Of a DNA stretch of 5,197 nt, positions 1 to 5,197 are shown piece by piece (positions within the stretch are counted from its first letter, which is position 1; the number at the start of each line of letters is the position of its first letter). Location: positions 1 through 5,197 of the forward strand of contig DKTP01000129.1 of assembly GCA_002473085.1 (NCBI GenBank). The letters are read 5' to 3'. The notes under the pieces are model-generated. The model had not been told where the DNA came from and ran no database searches. It worked only from the letters and a program-made list of their open reading frames with translations. The position numbers and the translations under genes were made by a program. This stretch comes from Anaerolineales bacterium UBA7227. Its GTDB lineage: Bacteria > Chloroflexota > Anaerolineae > Anaerolineales > Villigracilaceae.

Positions 1-2366
1 AGCGCGGTCTCGTAATCGCCGATATGAATGTGAAGTTTCCCCGTCTGACCGATGGCTTCGGCTTGTGTTTTTCTATCGGGCGAGTTGCGCGTCTCAGGCA
101 GCCAGCGCGCCAGCAGTTCGGCGTAGTATCCTGCGTGAGTAAGCGGACCTACAATATAATCTAATGTCAAACGGTTAGCCTCATCATGTCGTTCAGCGCG
201 GCGTAAAGCGTGATGAGTCGTAATGGCTTGAGCAAGGGCGCTTCTCTTAGTTTTCAACAAGTCAAGATGGTAATCAGCCGCGACGCTTAGCCATTTTTTG
301 TTATTGTCTATTTTTTGATTTCCCTGCAGCCAATCTGTCACCAGCGATGAGCATTGATATTCAACAACCTGCCAACGCCGCTCGTAGCTTGCTTCTAGCA
401 GCGACACGGCAATTATCTGCTCCAGCAAAGCATTCGCATCAGGCAAGTCAACGCCTAATTTCAGTAATCCTTCTCGCGGCACAGGCTCGCGGTAAGCGGG
501 CAGACGCGCCAGCAACTTTTGCGCATCCGCGGACAGATGGCGGTAGATCTCTGCAATCATCATATTTGCTTGCAGATTAAATTCAGTTTGTTGCAACGCA
601 GCGAGGAAGGCGTCTTCATCTTTCACGTCCATAGCTCTCGTCGCCGCAGCGAAAAATTCCAATCCGCGCAGATTGCCTGCCAGTGTTTCATACACGCGGC
701 GGATTTGCTCGCGCCCAATCTGCACCTTTCTGTAAACTGCAACCTGAAGGAAATCTCCGTAGTTGGCGCGCGCAAGAGGCAGGCGAGCGCCTTTCCAGTC
801 GGGAATCTGCCAGCGCGAAGTGACGATGCAACGCGCTCGCCCTTCATCTTGTAAATAACCCAGAAACAAACGCGCATCCTCGTCAGTTGTTTGAAGAGTG
901 TCGGCGTCTTGCAGCGTTTCCAGATTGTCGAAGAAAAAGAGCAGACGATCGTTAAACTGTTCTATCAGCAAGTCAAACAACTCTTGTGTTTTATTCTCAG
1001 CGCGCTCATAGCGTTCTCGGCGCGGTTCTTCCAATGCTTGGACAAACTCCATTGCGAAGTCGCGCCAGGCGACGCTCTGTGCGTTCCACGCGAATACTTT
1101 GAAGCCGCGCGTTGCCATATCGTGCGCCAACTTTCCCGCCAGAGAAGTTTTTCCCTGTCCGCCCGCGCCTGTGATCAGCAACAGCCGCGTTTCGCCAGAC
1201 TGCAGGCTTCGCGCATATTGACGCAGTTCCATGCGTCGCCCAATAAAACGCGGCGGCAAAAGGATGCTGTTAAAAGATTCGCTCGGCTTCCGCTCTTCAA
1301 CTGCGGCGGCTTCAAAATCCCAGTCAATTAACGCCGCTTCAGGATGAGGCGAGAGCGCCATCGGCAAGCACCATTGCCCCAAATTATGACCATTCCCATC
1401 TGGGGTCTGCATGATACTCCGTGCGCGCTGAAGCGCAACATCCAATCGCTGTCCGCTCGCCAACGCGTCGCATAGTTCTCGCGCAAACAAGATACCAGCC
1501 TTGTCCAGTAGTGATTCGCGCATACCAATTACATGCGTAATGCCTTGCGCGCTGATTTGTTGTGCCAAACCGCCAGACAGGTCCACAGATGCGGCTTTAC
1601 TACTCTCGCAAGCGGATAGAATGACCGCCTGAACACCTGAACCGAATAACACTTGGGCAATCTCTTGATCTCGAACTGGATGTTTATTCCCCGCTTCATC
1701 TTCGAACAAAAACTCGCCGTAAGGCGCTTCGCCAGCGTGCGGTTGGTGAACAAATCTTCCATGCCCACTCAAAAACAACACGTGCGGCTTGAAGTCTCTG
1801 AGCAGTTCCTGCAAGATAGAAAGCCTGCCGTCGTTGGGAATCTCTAACTGCACGGTGCCTTTGAGCAGCCATGGCAATAAGGCTTCCTGTATCTGCGCTT
1901 GCTCTTCCTCGACATTCAGGCGCTCGTGTTCGGCATCCAAATCTTCAGGTAGCGACGTAAATAACAGGATCCGTAGCGGCCCTTTATCCAATTCTTGCTG
2001 TGTCGGTTCTGTTTCTATGGTGCGCCGCGTCAATGTGAAAGCAAGATTGCTGCCGATAAACCCGTATACAGGGTGATAGAGCGTCTCCCATGGTAAGGCT
2101 TGTATCTCTGCGCTGTCGCTTTCAACGATAATAGGAAGAATTTGCCCGTTGGCTTGCTGACAAGCCGCATTGAACTCCGCATCGATGTTGAGCGCCTGCC
2201 ACAACGCAGCCCCCATGCTTTGCAACGTTTCATCTGTGAGTAGTACGCTGCCATCAGCATATAACTGGGCTAATTTAAGAGCTTGATGCCGCAATGCAGG
2301 GAGTTGTTTGACCAAATCTGCAAGCGGCTTGATAACAAAAGGAGTTGGGTGCATAGCGTTTGACAT
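1..2366 (-). CDS. CHAT protease-STAND NTPase-TPR protein (3' end beyond window)
   Basis: One uninterrupted frame of 788 codons starts at ATG 2366 and continues past base 1, so the C-terminus is missing. Residues about 1-330 form a CHAT (caspase-like) protease: LPWETLY near 95, then FLSGHG with catalytic His202 and ILSACES with catalytic Cys253. A linker leads to a STAND/NB-ARC-like NTPase: Walker A GAGGQGKT (400-407, Lys406), Walker B LFFFDN (Asp480), arginine motif TSR (516-518), and GNLRGLEFF (from 564), which matches the GxPLAL region. A winged-helix-like segment covers about 600-680. The last 100 residues look like TPR, ending in GKLHIHIGDYETA. In related proteins the repeats sense a trigger, the NTPase switches or oligomerises, and the CHAT domain cleaves a target; that role is inferred here. 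AGGA lies 9 bases before the start. It is the third gene of an apparent operon, 56 bases after the zinc-ribbon gene. Domain calls are by eye but the motifs are strong. Confidence 0.93.
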   Translation of the reverse strand, partial: MSNAMHPTPFVIKPLADLVKQLPALRHQALKLAQLYADGSVLLTDETLQSMGAALWQALNIDAEFNAACQQANGQILPIIVESDSAEIQALPWETLYHPVYGFIGSNLAFTLTRRTIETEPTQQELDKGPLRILLFTSLPEDLDAEHERLNVEEEQAQIQEALLPWLLKGTVQLEIPNDGRLSILQELLRDFKPHVLFLSGHGRFVHQPHAGEAPYGEFLFEDEAGNKHPVRDQEIAQVLFGSGVQAVILSACESSKAASVDLSGGLAQQISAQGITHVIGMRESLLDKAGILFARELCDALASGQRLDVALQRARSIMQTPDGNGHNLGQWCLPMALSPHPEAALIDWDFEAAAVEERKPSESFNSILLPPRFIGRRMELRQYARSLQSGETRLLLITGAGGQGKTSLAGKLAHDMATRGFKVFAWNAQSVAWRDFAMEFVQALEEPRRERYERAENKTQELFDLLIEQFNDRLLFFFDNLETLQDADTLQTTDEDARLFLGYLQDEGRARCIVTSRWQIPDWKGARLPLARANYGDFLQVAVYRKVQIGREQIRRVYETLAGNLRGLEFFAAATRAMDVKDEDAFLAALQQTEFNLQANMMIAEIYRHLSADAQKLLARLPAYREPVPREGLLKLGVDLPDANALLEQIIAVSLLEASYERRWQVVEYQCSSLVTDWLQGNQKIDNNKKWLSVAADYHLDLLKTKRSALAQAITTHHALRRAERHDEANRLTLDYIVGPLTHAGYYAELLARWLPETRNSPDRKTQAEAIGQTGKLHIHIGDYETA

Positions 2367-2422
2367 GGGGACATTTCCTGATTTGATAGCGGCTGTACGA
2401 ATTTACAAGATGAGCGCTTGCT

Positions 2423-2653
2423 CTATTCTTTAGGCTCAGTTGACAATACTTCAGGCAGCAACTTCGACGACACTTCGCCGTTCAGACTTTTGTAAATAAT
2501 CGAAGCCACATTCGGGTAGATCGTTAAGTCAACAACGCATTCCGCTCGACAATGACTGCACACTAAAATTAATTGTTGTTGGTCTGTAATTTCTATAAAC
2601 TGCGAGAAGGTCTTGGAACAGTTCCAACATTTGAACTTTTGTATCTTTTCCAT
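2423..2653 (-). CDS. small zinc-ribbon-like protein
   Basis: This 76-residue protein carries CWNC (Cys9, Cys12) and, 19 residues on, CSHC (Cys32, Cys35). The two CxxC knuckles are spaced as in a zinc ribbon that binds one zinc ion; Cys39 is an extra cysteine. The C-terminal half has no cysteine, no membrane segment and no catalytic motif that I recognise. The start is supported by GGGAG (2659-2663) ending 5 bases before ATG. That site touches the stop codon of the membrane-protein gene upstream, so the two genes are probably translated together. The CHAT-STAND gene follows 56 bases downstream on the same strand. Zinc ribbons of this size often act in protein or nucleic-acid contacts, so an adaptor or regulator is possible. 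I cannot assign a specific family or function. Confidence 0.8.
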   Translation of the reverse strand: MEKIQKFKCWNCSKTFSQFIEITDQQQLILVCSHCRAECVVDLTIYPNVASIIYKSLNGEVSSKLLPEVLSTEPKE

Positions 2654-2662
2654 GTTATCTCC

Positions 2663-3106
2663 CTAGATGGTAAACGCCGCGCAAACGACGCCCGCAAAGA
2701 ACAGAATGCTCGAAACGCTCAGCCAGCGGCGTTTGTACCTGGCGCTTTGCTCGAAAAAATCTTCAATTCCCAAACCTTCAGAATATTTTTTTGGATCTTG
2801 CTTCAAGACGTTTGTATCCACCCGCCATTTTTTGGGCGTTAACGCGAGTAAAGTCAGCGCCAAAGCCAACAACCAGCAGATAAAGGTCAGATATAAGGCG
2901 GCGTTGAGAGTAACGATGGCTTTATCGCCGCGCATCAATTTCAATACGGCGGCATAAATGCCAGGAATGGCAAGTTCCAGAGTGATCAGTTTCTCGCCGA
3001 GTTTGTCCATCAAATCGCTCTGCGCCGCCATGCTCTCGTAGAATTTCTTGCGCAGAAGATTTTCATTCTCGCTAATCGGTCGAGTCGCTATCGGTTTATC
3101 AGCCAT
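2663..3106 (-). CDS. small integral membrane protein, first gene of the CHAT-STAND operon
   Basis: A 147-residue protein of no family I recognise. The hydrophilic N-terminus (about 1-38) is followed by hydrophobic segments at about 40-58, 64-89 and 128-147; the last runs to the very end of the protein. Between the second and third lies a charged loop with KKWR and YKRR at its ends, which by the positive-inside rule should face the cytoplasm. That fits three membrane spans with the N-terminus inside; if the weaker first segment is only peripheral there are two. I chose ATG 3106 because GAGG (3111-3114) lies 4 bases before it and a promoter ends just upstream. The frame could extend to a GTG at 3211, but that would translate the promoter and a tandem repeat. 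Only 9 bases separate it from the zinc-ribbon gene. It could be a membrane-acting effector or a substrate of the CHAT protease, which is inference from position. Confidence 0.8.
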   Translation of the reverse strand: MADKPIATRPISENENLLRKKFYESMAAQSDLMDKLGEKLITLELAIPGIYAAVLKLMRGDKAIVTLNAALYLTFICWLLALALTLLALTPKKWRVDTNVLKQDPKKYSEGLGIEDFFEQSARYKRRWLSVSSILFFAGVVCAAFTI

Positions 3107-3140
3107 TCTGCCTCGCTTCCCTTTCTCGACGAATATGCCT

Positions 3141-3169
3141 ATTGTAGAGATAAACCTGCTAAAATGCAA
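3141..3169 (-). promoter_or_regulatory. predicted promoter of the membrane protein-zinc ribbon-CHAT operon
   Basis: Read on the minus strand, TTGCAT (3169-3164) and TACAAT (3146-3141) are separated by exactly 17 bases. The -10 box matches the sigma-70 consensus at five of six positions; the -35 box matches mainly in its TTG. Transcription would begin near 3134 and give a leader of about 28 bases before ATG 3106. It overlaps the plus-strand -10 element of the oxidoreductase gene. Confidence 0.55.
3157..3165 (+). promoter_or_regulatory. predicted extended -10 promoter element of the oxidoreductase gene
   Basis: TGCTAAAAT fits the extended -10 form TGnTAtAAT. No good -35 box is visible 16-18 bases upstream, which extended -10 promoters can tolerate. 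Transcription would start near 3172 and give a leader of about 50 bases that contains the 7-base tandem repeat. The element lies inside the divergent promoter, so the two probably compete for polymerase. Confidence 0.45.
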
Positions 3170-3180
3170 GCGGAACTTCC

Positions 3181-3208
3181 CAATCTCCAATCTCCAATCT
3201 CCAATCCC
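3181..3208. repeat. 7-base tandem repeat (CAATCTC), four units
   Basis: Three perfect CAATCTC units are followed by one CAATCCC unit with no spacers. On the other strand it reads GAGATTG. It sits between the divergent promoters and the oxidoreductase start codon. A period of 7 does not preserve a reading frame, which argues that it is non-coding. Heptanucleotide tandem repeats of this kind occur between genes in several bacterial groups, including cyanobacteria and, as I recall, Chloroflexota. Its function is unknown. Confidence 0.9.
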
Positions 3209-3223
3209 CACTTACCAACCCCC

Positions 3224-4393
3224 ATGTCCCCCTCTCCCGACCTCCTCATCCTCGGCGGCGGCGTGCACGGCGCCAGCCTCGCCTACCATCTCTCCGTTCG
3301 CGGCGTCAAAGCCGCGGTCATCGAGAAACGTCACCTCGCCGCGGGCGCGACGGGACGCTCCAGCGGGCTCGTCCGCATGCACTACGACCTCGAAGCCGAA
3401 GCGCGTCTCGCCTGGGAATCCTTCCAGTGGTTCCGCGATTGGAACGAACGCGTCGGCCCCGATCCCTGCGGCTTCACGCGCACGGGCTTCCTCCAGCTCG
3501 TCGAGCGCGAACACGTGGACGCGCTCAAAGCCAACACCGCCATGCTCCAGCGCCTCGGCGTCCCCGCCATGCTGGTCACTGCCGACGACGTGAAACGCCT
3601 CGCCCCCGCCTTCGTCACGGACGATTTCGACCTCGCCGCCTACGAACCCGAATCGGGCTACGCCGACCCCGTCTCGACCGCGGCCGCGCTGATGAACGCC
3701 GCCCGTCGACGCGGCGCCGTCCTCGTGCAGGATTGCGCCGTGACGGGCATCCGCGTCCGCGCTGGGAAAGTGACGGGCGTGGACACGACGCAGGGCGTTT
3801 TCTCCGCCCCCATCGTCGTCAACGCGGCGGGCGCCTGGGCGCGTCGAATCTGCGAAATGGCTGGCGTCGAAGTCTCCATCGGCACATGGCGGCACGACGT
3901 GATGTTCGTCGCCCGTCCCCCCGAACTGCGCCTCCCCCACCCCACCGTGATTGACTTCCCCAACTCGATGTACTTCCGTCCCGAAGGCGGACTCACCCTC
4001 GTCGGACTCGAAGACGGCAACCCGCTGGACGAAGACCCCGACGGCGATTCAGGCCACGCCCGCGCGGGCTTCGTGGAGCGCGCCGTGGACCGTCTCTGCA
4101 AGCGCGTCCCGCTCATGGAGCGCGGCGGACTCCACTCCGCGCACAGCGGTTACGACGGCATCACCCCCGACCAGCATCCCGCCATCGGGCCGATCGGTCC
4201 CGAGGGCTTCTGGCTCGACTGCGGGTTCAGCGGCACGGGATTCAAGATCTCGCCCGCCGTCGGTCTCTGCCTCGCCGAATGGATCCTCGACGGCGCGCCC
4301 AAAACGGTGGACATCTCCGCCTTCACGCCGACGCGCTTCGCGCAGGGAATCCGCCTCGTCAGCGAGCATCCCTACGAAAGTATCTGGAGATAG
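3224..4393 (+). CDS. FAD-dependent oxidoreductase, DAO / sarcosine oxidase beta type
   Basis: This 389-residue flavoprotein probably oxidises the C-N bond of an amino acid or secondary amine such as a sarcosine- or proline-like substrate. The N-terminus has the Rossmann motif LGGGVHGAS (Gly11, Gly13, Gly16), with Glu34 at the end of the second strand placed to bind the ADP ribose of FAD. GATGRSSGLVR (41-51) is the usual second FAD-contact motif. The C-terminal block TPDQHPAIGPIG and CGFSGTGFK (Gly334 to Lys341) matches the FAD-closing segment of sarcosine oxidase beta and related dehydrogenases. Length is normal for the family and the frame is intact. ATG 3224 is chosen because the Rossmann strand begins five residues later; an in-frame ATG at 3164 would translate the tandem repeat. 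No Shine-Dalgarno sequence precedes either start. The gene is much GC-richer than the operon to its left (45 of 60 bases in 4021-4080). No partner subunit is adjacent, so the exact substrate cannot be told. Confidence 0.9.
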   Translation: MSPSPDLLILGGGVHGASLAYHLSVRGVKAAVIEKRHLAAGATGRSSGLVRMHYDLEAEARLAWESFQWFRDWNERVGPDPCGFTRTGFLQLVEREHVDALKANTAMLQRLGVPAMLVTADDVKRLAPAFVTDDFDLAAYEPESGYADPVSTAAALMNAARRRGAVLVQDCAVTGIRVRAGKVTGVDTTQGVFSAPIVVNAAGAWARRICEMAGVEVSIGTWRHDVMFVARPPELRLPHPTVIDFPNSMYFRPEGGLTLVGLEDGNPLDEDPDGDSGHARAGFVERAVDRLCKRVPLMERGGLHSAHSGYDGITPDQHPAIGPIGPEGFWLDCGFSGTGFKISPAVGLCLAEWILDGAPKTVDISAFTPTRFAQGIRLVSEHPYESIWR

Positions 4394-4405
4394 GTTGGAT
4401 TTTTG

Positions 4406-4436
4406 TTGTGATTCGCACGCGGAAAAATGCTATACT
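4406..4436 (+). promoter_or_regulatory. predicted promoter of the M23 peptidase gene
   Basis: TGCTATACT (4428-4436) is a good extended -10 element. TTGTGA (4406-4411) is a possible -35 box with a 19-base spacer, a little long. Transcription would start near 4443, about 40 bases before the start codon. It lies in the 90-base gap after the oxidoreductase gene, so the peptidase is probably transcribed independently. Confidence 0.6.
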
Positions 4437-4470
4437 GACAACGTCGTATCCGCTTGAGCAAGTTTCAGCC

Positions 4471-4478
4471 AAAGGAGG
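4471..4478 (+). promoter_or_regulatory. strong ribosome binding site of the M23 peptidase gene
   Basis: AAAGGAGG, a near-perfect anti-16S match, lies 5 bases before ATG 4484. It fixes the start at 4484 and rules out the in-frame TTG at 4454, which is upstream of this site. Confidence 0.9.
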
Positions 4479-4483
4479 CTCCC

Positions 4484-5143
4484 ATGATACTGCTCAGACC
4501 CGTCCCCGTGCAATTTCCCATCACCCAGCTTTTCGGAGAAAACCCAAAGACCTATCCGCTCACAAACGGCCACAACGGCATAGACTTCGGCCTGCCCGAA
4601 GGCAACCTCGTCATGGCTGCGGCGGATGGCGTCGTCACCCGCGCCGAACTGGACACCGAAACGGCGGCGAAACCGAATCGAGGCTACGGCTACAACGTCC
4701 GCGTCCAGCACCCCGACGGCTCGACCAGCATCTACGCCCACTTCCAAAAAGACAGTTTCCTCGTGGCGACCGGCGACAGCGTCACCATGGGGACCGCCCT
4801 CGGCCGCAGCGGGAACACCGGCTTCAGCACCGCGCCCCATCTCCACTTTGAAGTGCGCCTCGGCGCGGCCGCCACTTCCGCTATTAACCCCGAGCCGTTT
4901 TTCGTGACCGAGATCCCGTCAAAGGACCTGCTCTTCACCGTCAAAGTCTCCCCCGATGGAGACGGCGTCAGGCTGCGCATCGGTCCCGGCACGAACTTCA
5001 AACCCATCGCCAACCTGCACACCGACGATCAACTGGAGGTCTTCGGGCTGGCCGGCAACAACGTCTGGCTGCGGGTGAAGGATGGATTTGTCATGTACGA
5101 CCCGAAGTGGTACGTCATCCAAAAGCCGGACGATAACGGCTAA
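4484..5143 (+). CDS. M23 (LytM-type) metallopeptidase with C-terminal bacterial SH3 domain
   Basis: This 219-residue protein has the full zinc site of an M23 endopeptidase: HNGID (His30, Asp34), YAH (His86) and HLH (His119, His121). M23 enzymes cut peptide cross-links in peptidoglycan. The core spans about residues 10-140, with typical GYGYNVRV and YAHF strands and the RSGNTG turn before the HxH motif. Residues about 150-212 form a bacterial SH3 domain (GVRLRIGPGTNFKPIANL, then VWLRVKDGFV), which usually binds cell wall. No signal peptide, lipobox or membrane segment is present, so either export follows another route or release depends on lysis, as with phage endolysins. It has its own promoter and a strong ribosome binding site, and a hairpin follows the stop by 7 bases. 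Catalytic residues are complete, so it is probably active. The biological role (wall remodelling, sporulation-like process, lysis) cannot be told from here. Confidence 0.92.
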   Translation: MILLRPVPVQFPITQLFGENPKTYPLTNGHNGIDFGLPEGNLVMAAADGVVTRAELDTETAAKPNRGYGYNVRVQHPDGSTSIYAHFQKDSFLVATGDSVTMGTALGRSGNTGFSTAPHLHFEVRLGAAATSAINPEPFFVTEIPSKDLLFTVKVSPDGDGVRLRIGPGTNFKPIANLHTDDQLEVFGLAGNNVWLRVKDGFVMYDPKWYVIQKPDDNG

Positions 5144-5150
5144 ATCAACA

Positions 5151-5179
5151 AACCCCGTTTTCTTGAAGAAAACGGGGTT
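5151..5179. terminator. 12-bp hairpin after the M23 gene, probable terminator
   Basis: AACCCCGTTTTC (5151-5162) pairs perfectly with 5168-5179 around a 5-base loop, TTGAA. It begins 7 bases after the M23 stop codon. There is no T-run after it on the plus strand, where CCGCC follows. On the minus strand the hairpin is followed by TTGTTGATTT, which is more T-rich. It could therefore stop transcription from both sides, or mainly stop a minus-strand transcript arriving from beyond the window. Confidence 0.7.
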
Positions 5180-5197
5180 CCGCCTTCCGCCTTCCGC
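5178..5197. repeat. 7-base tandem repeat (TTCCGCC), continues past the window
   Basis: Two complete TTCCGCC units and six bases of a third run to the last base. The period equals that of the CAATCTC repeat at 3181, but the unit is different. The first two bases overlap the end of the hairpin stem. The full length is not visible. Confidence 0.75.

Noticed and set aside
891..1331. 146-codon open frame on the plus strand opposite the CHAT-STAND gene
   Set aside because: It is antisense to the Walker A and Walker B region of the well-supported minus-strand gene, is rich in Arg, Gln and Cys, and has no recognisable motif.
1328..2260. Apparent break-up of the left gene into several short minus-strand frames (1328-1528, 1529-1768, 2030-2260)
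   Set aside because: These are in other frames. The frame from ATG 2366 stays open to base 3 with all CHAT and NTPase motifs in register, so there is no frameshift or pseudogene.
2663..3106. Bacterial gasdermin next to the CHAT protease
   Set aside because: At 147 residues with two or three hydrophobic spans it is too short and of the wrong type; gasdermins are larger and form beta-rich pores.
3181..3208. CRISPR-like array
   Set aside because: The units are 7 bases long with no spacers, so it is a simple tandem repeat. No cas-like gene is present.
3107..3211. GTG start at 3211 that would lengthen the membrane protein by 35 residues
   Set aside because: The extension would translate the tandem repeat and both promoters, and ATG 3106 has its own GAGG site and a well-placed promoter.
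3164..3223. Upstream ATG at 3164 for the oxidoreductase
   Set aside because: It is part of the -10 element, has no Shine-Dalgarno sequence, and the added 20 residues are mostly the translated 7-base repeat and a proline-rich stretch before the Rossmann fold.
3212..3940. 242-codon open frame on the minus strand inside the oxidoreductase gene
   Set aside because: It is rich in Gly, Glu, Asp, Ala and His with no fold-like pattern, as expected antisense to a GC-rich gene with C/G third positions. The plus-strand frame has clear family motifs.
4454..4483. TTG start at 4454 for the M23 peptidase
   Set aside because: The AAAGGAGG site lies downstream of it and is ideally placed for ATG 4484.

Overview
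The window looks like a piece of a bacterial chromosome, most likely from the phylum Chloroflexota (class Anaerolineae or a relative). This is an inference from three things: GC-rich housekeeping-type genes next to a more AT-balanced accessory operon, heptanucleotide tandem repeats between genes, and a very large CHAT/STAND/TPR protein. There is no rRNA or other marker gene to settle it.

Left part (1-3106, minus strand): an apparent three-gene operon read right to left. It encodes a 147-residue membrane protein, a 76-residue zinc-ribbon-like protein, and the first 788 residues of a large protein that runs off the left edge. The large protein is one uninterrupted reading frame: a CHAT cysteine protease domain with an intact His/Cys dyad, a STAND (NB-ARC-like) NTPase with Walker A, Walker B and arginine motifs, a winged-helix region, and the start of TPR-like repeats. 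This is the layout of a sensor-switch-effector conflict protein. With the two small partners it is the best candidate in the window for an undescribed defence or cell-suicide system.

Middle (3107-3223): a compact divergent control region. A good minus-strand promoter (TTGCAT, 17-base spacer, TACAAT) overlaps a plus-strand extended -10 element (TGCTAAAAT). A four-unit 7-base tandem repeat lies beside them. Base composition changes sharply here.

Right part (3224-5197, plus strand): a GC-rich gene for a 389-residue FAD-dependent amine/amino-acid oxidoreductase of the DAO/sarcosine-oxidase-beta type. It is followed by a 219-residue M23 metallopeptidase with a C-terminal bacterial SH3 domain. The peptidase gene has its own extended -10 promoter and strong ribosome binding site, and is closed by a 12-bp hairpin. 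A second, different 7-base tandem repeat runs off the right edge. Nothing in the sequence links these two genes functionally to the left operon.
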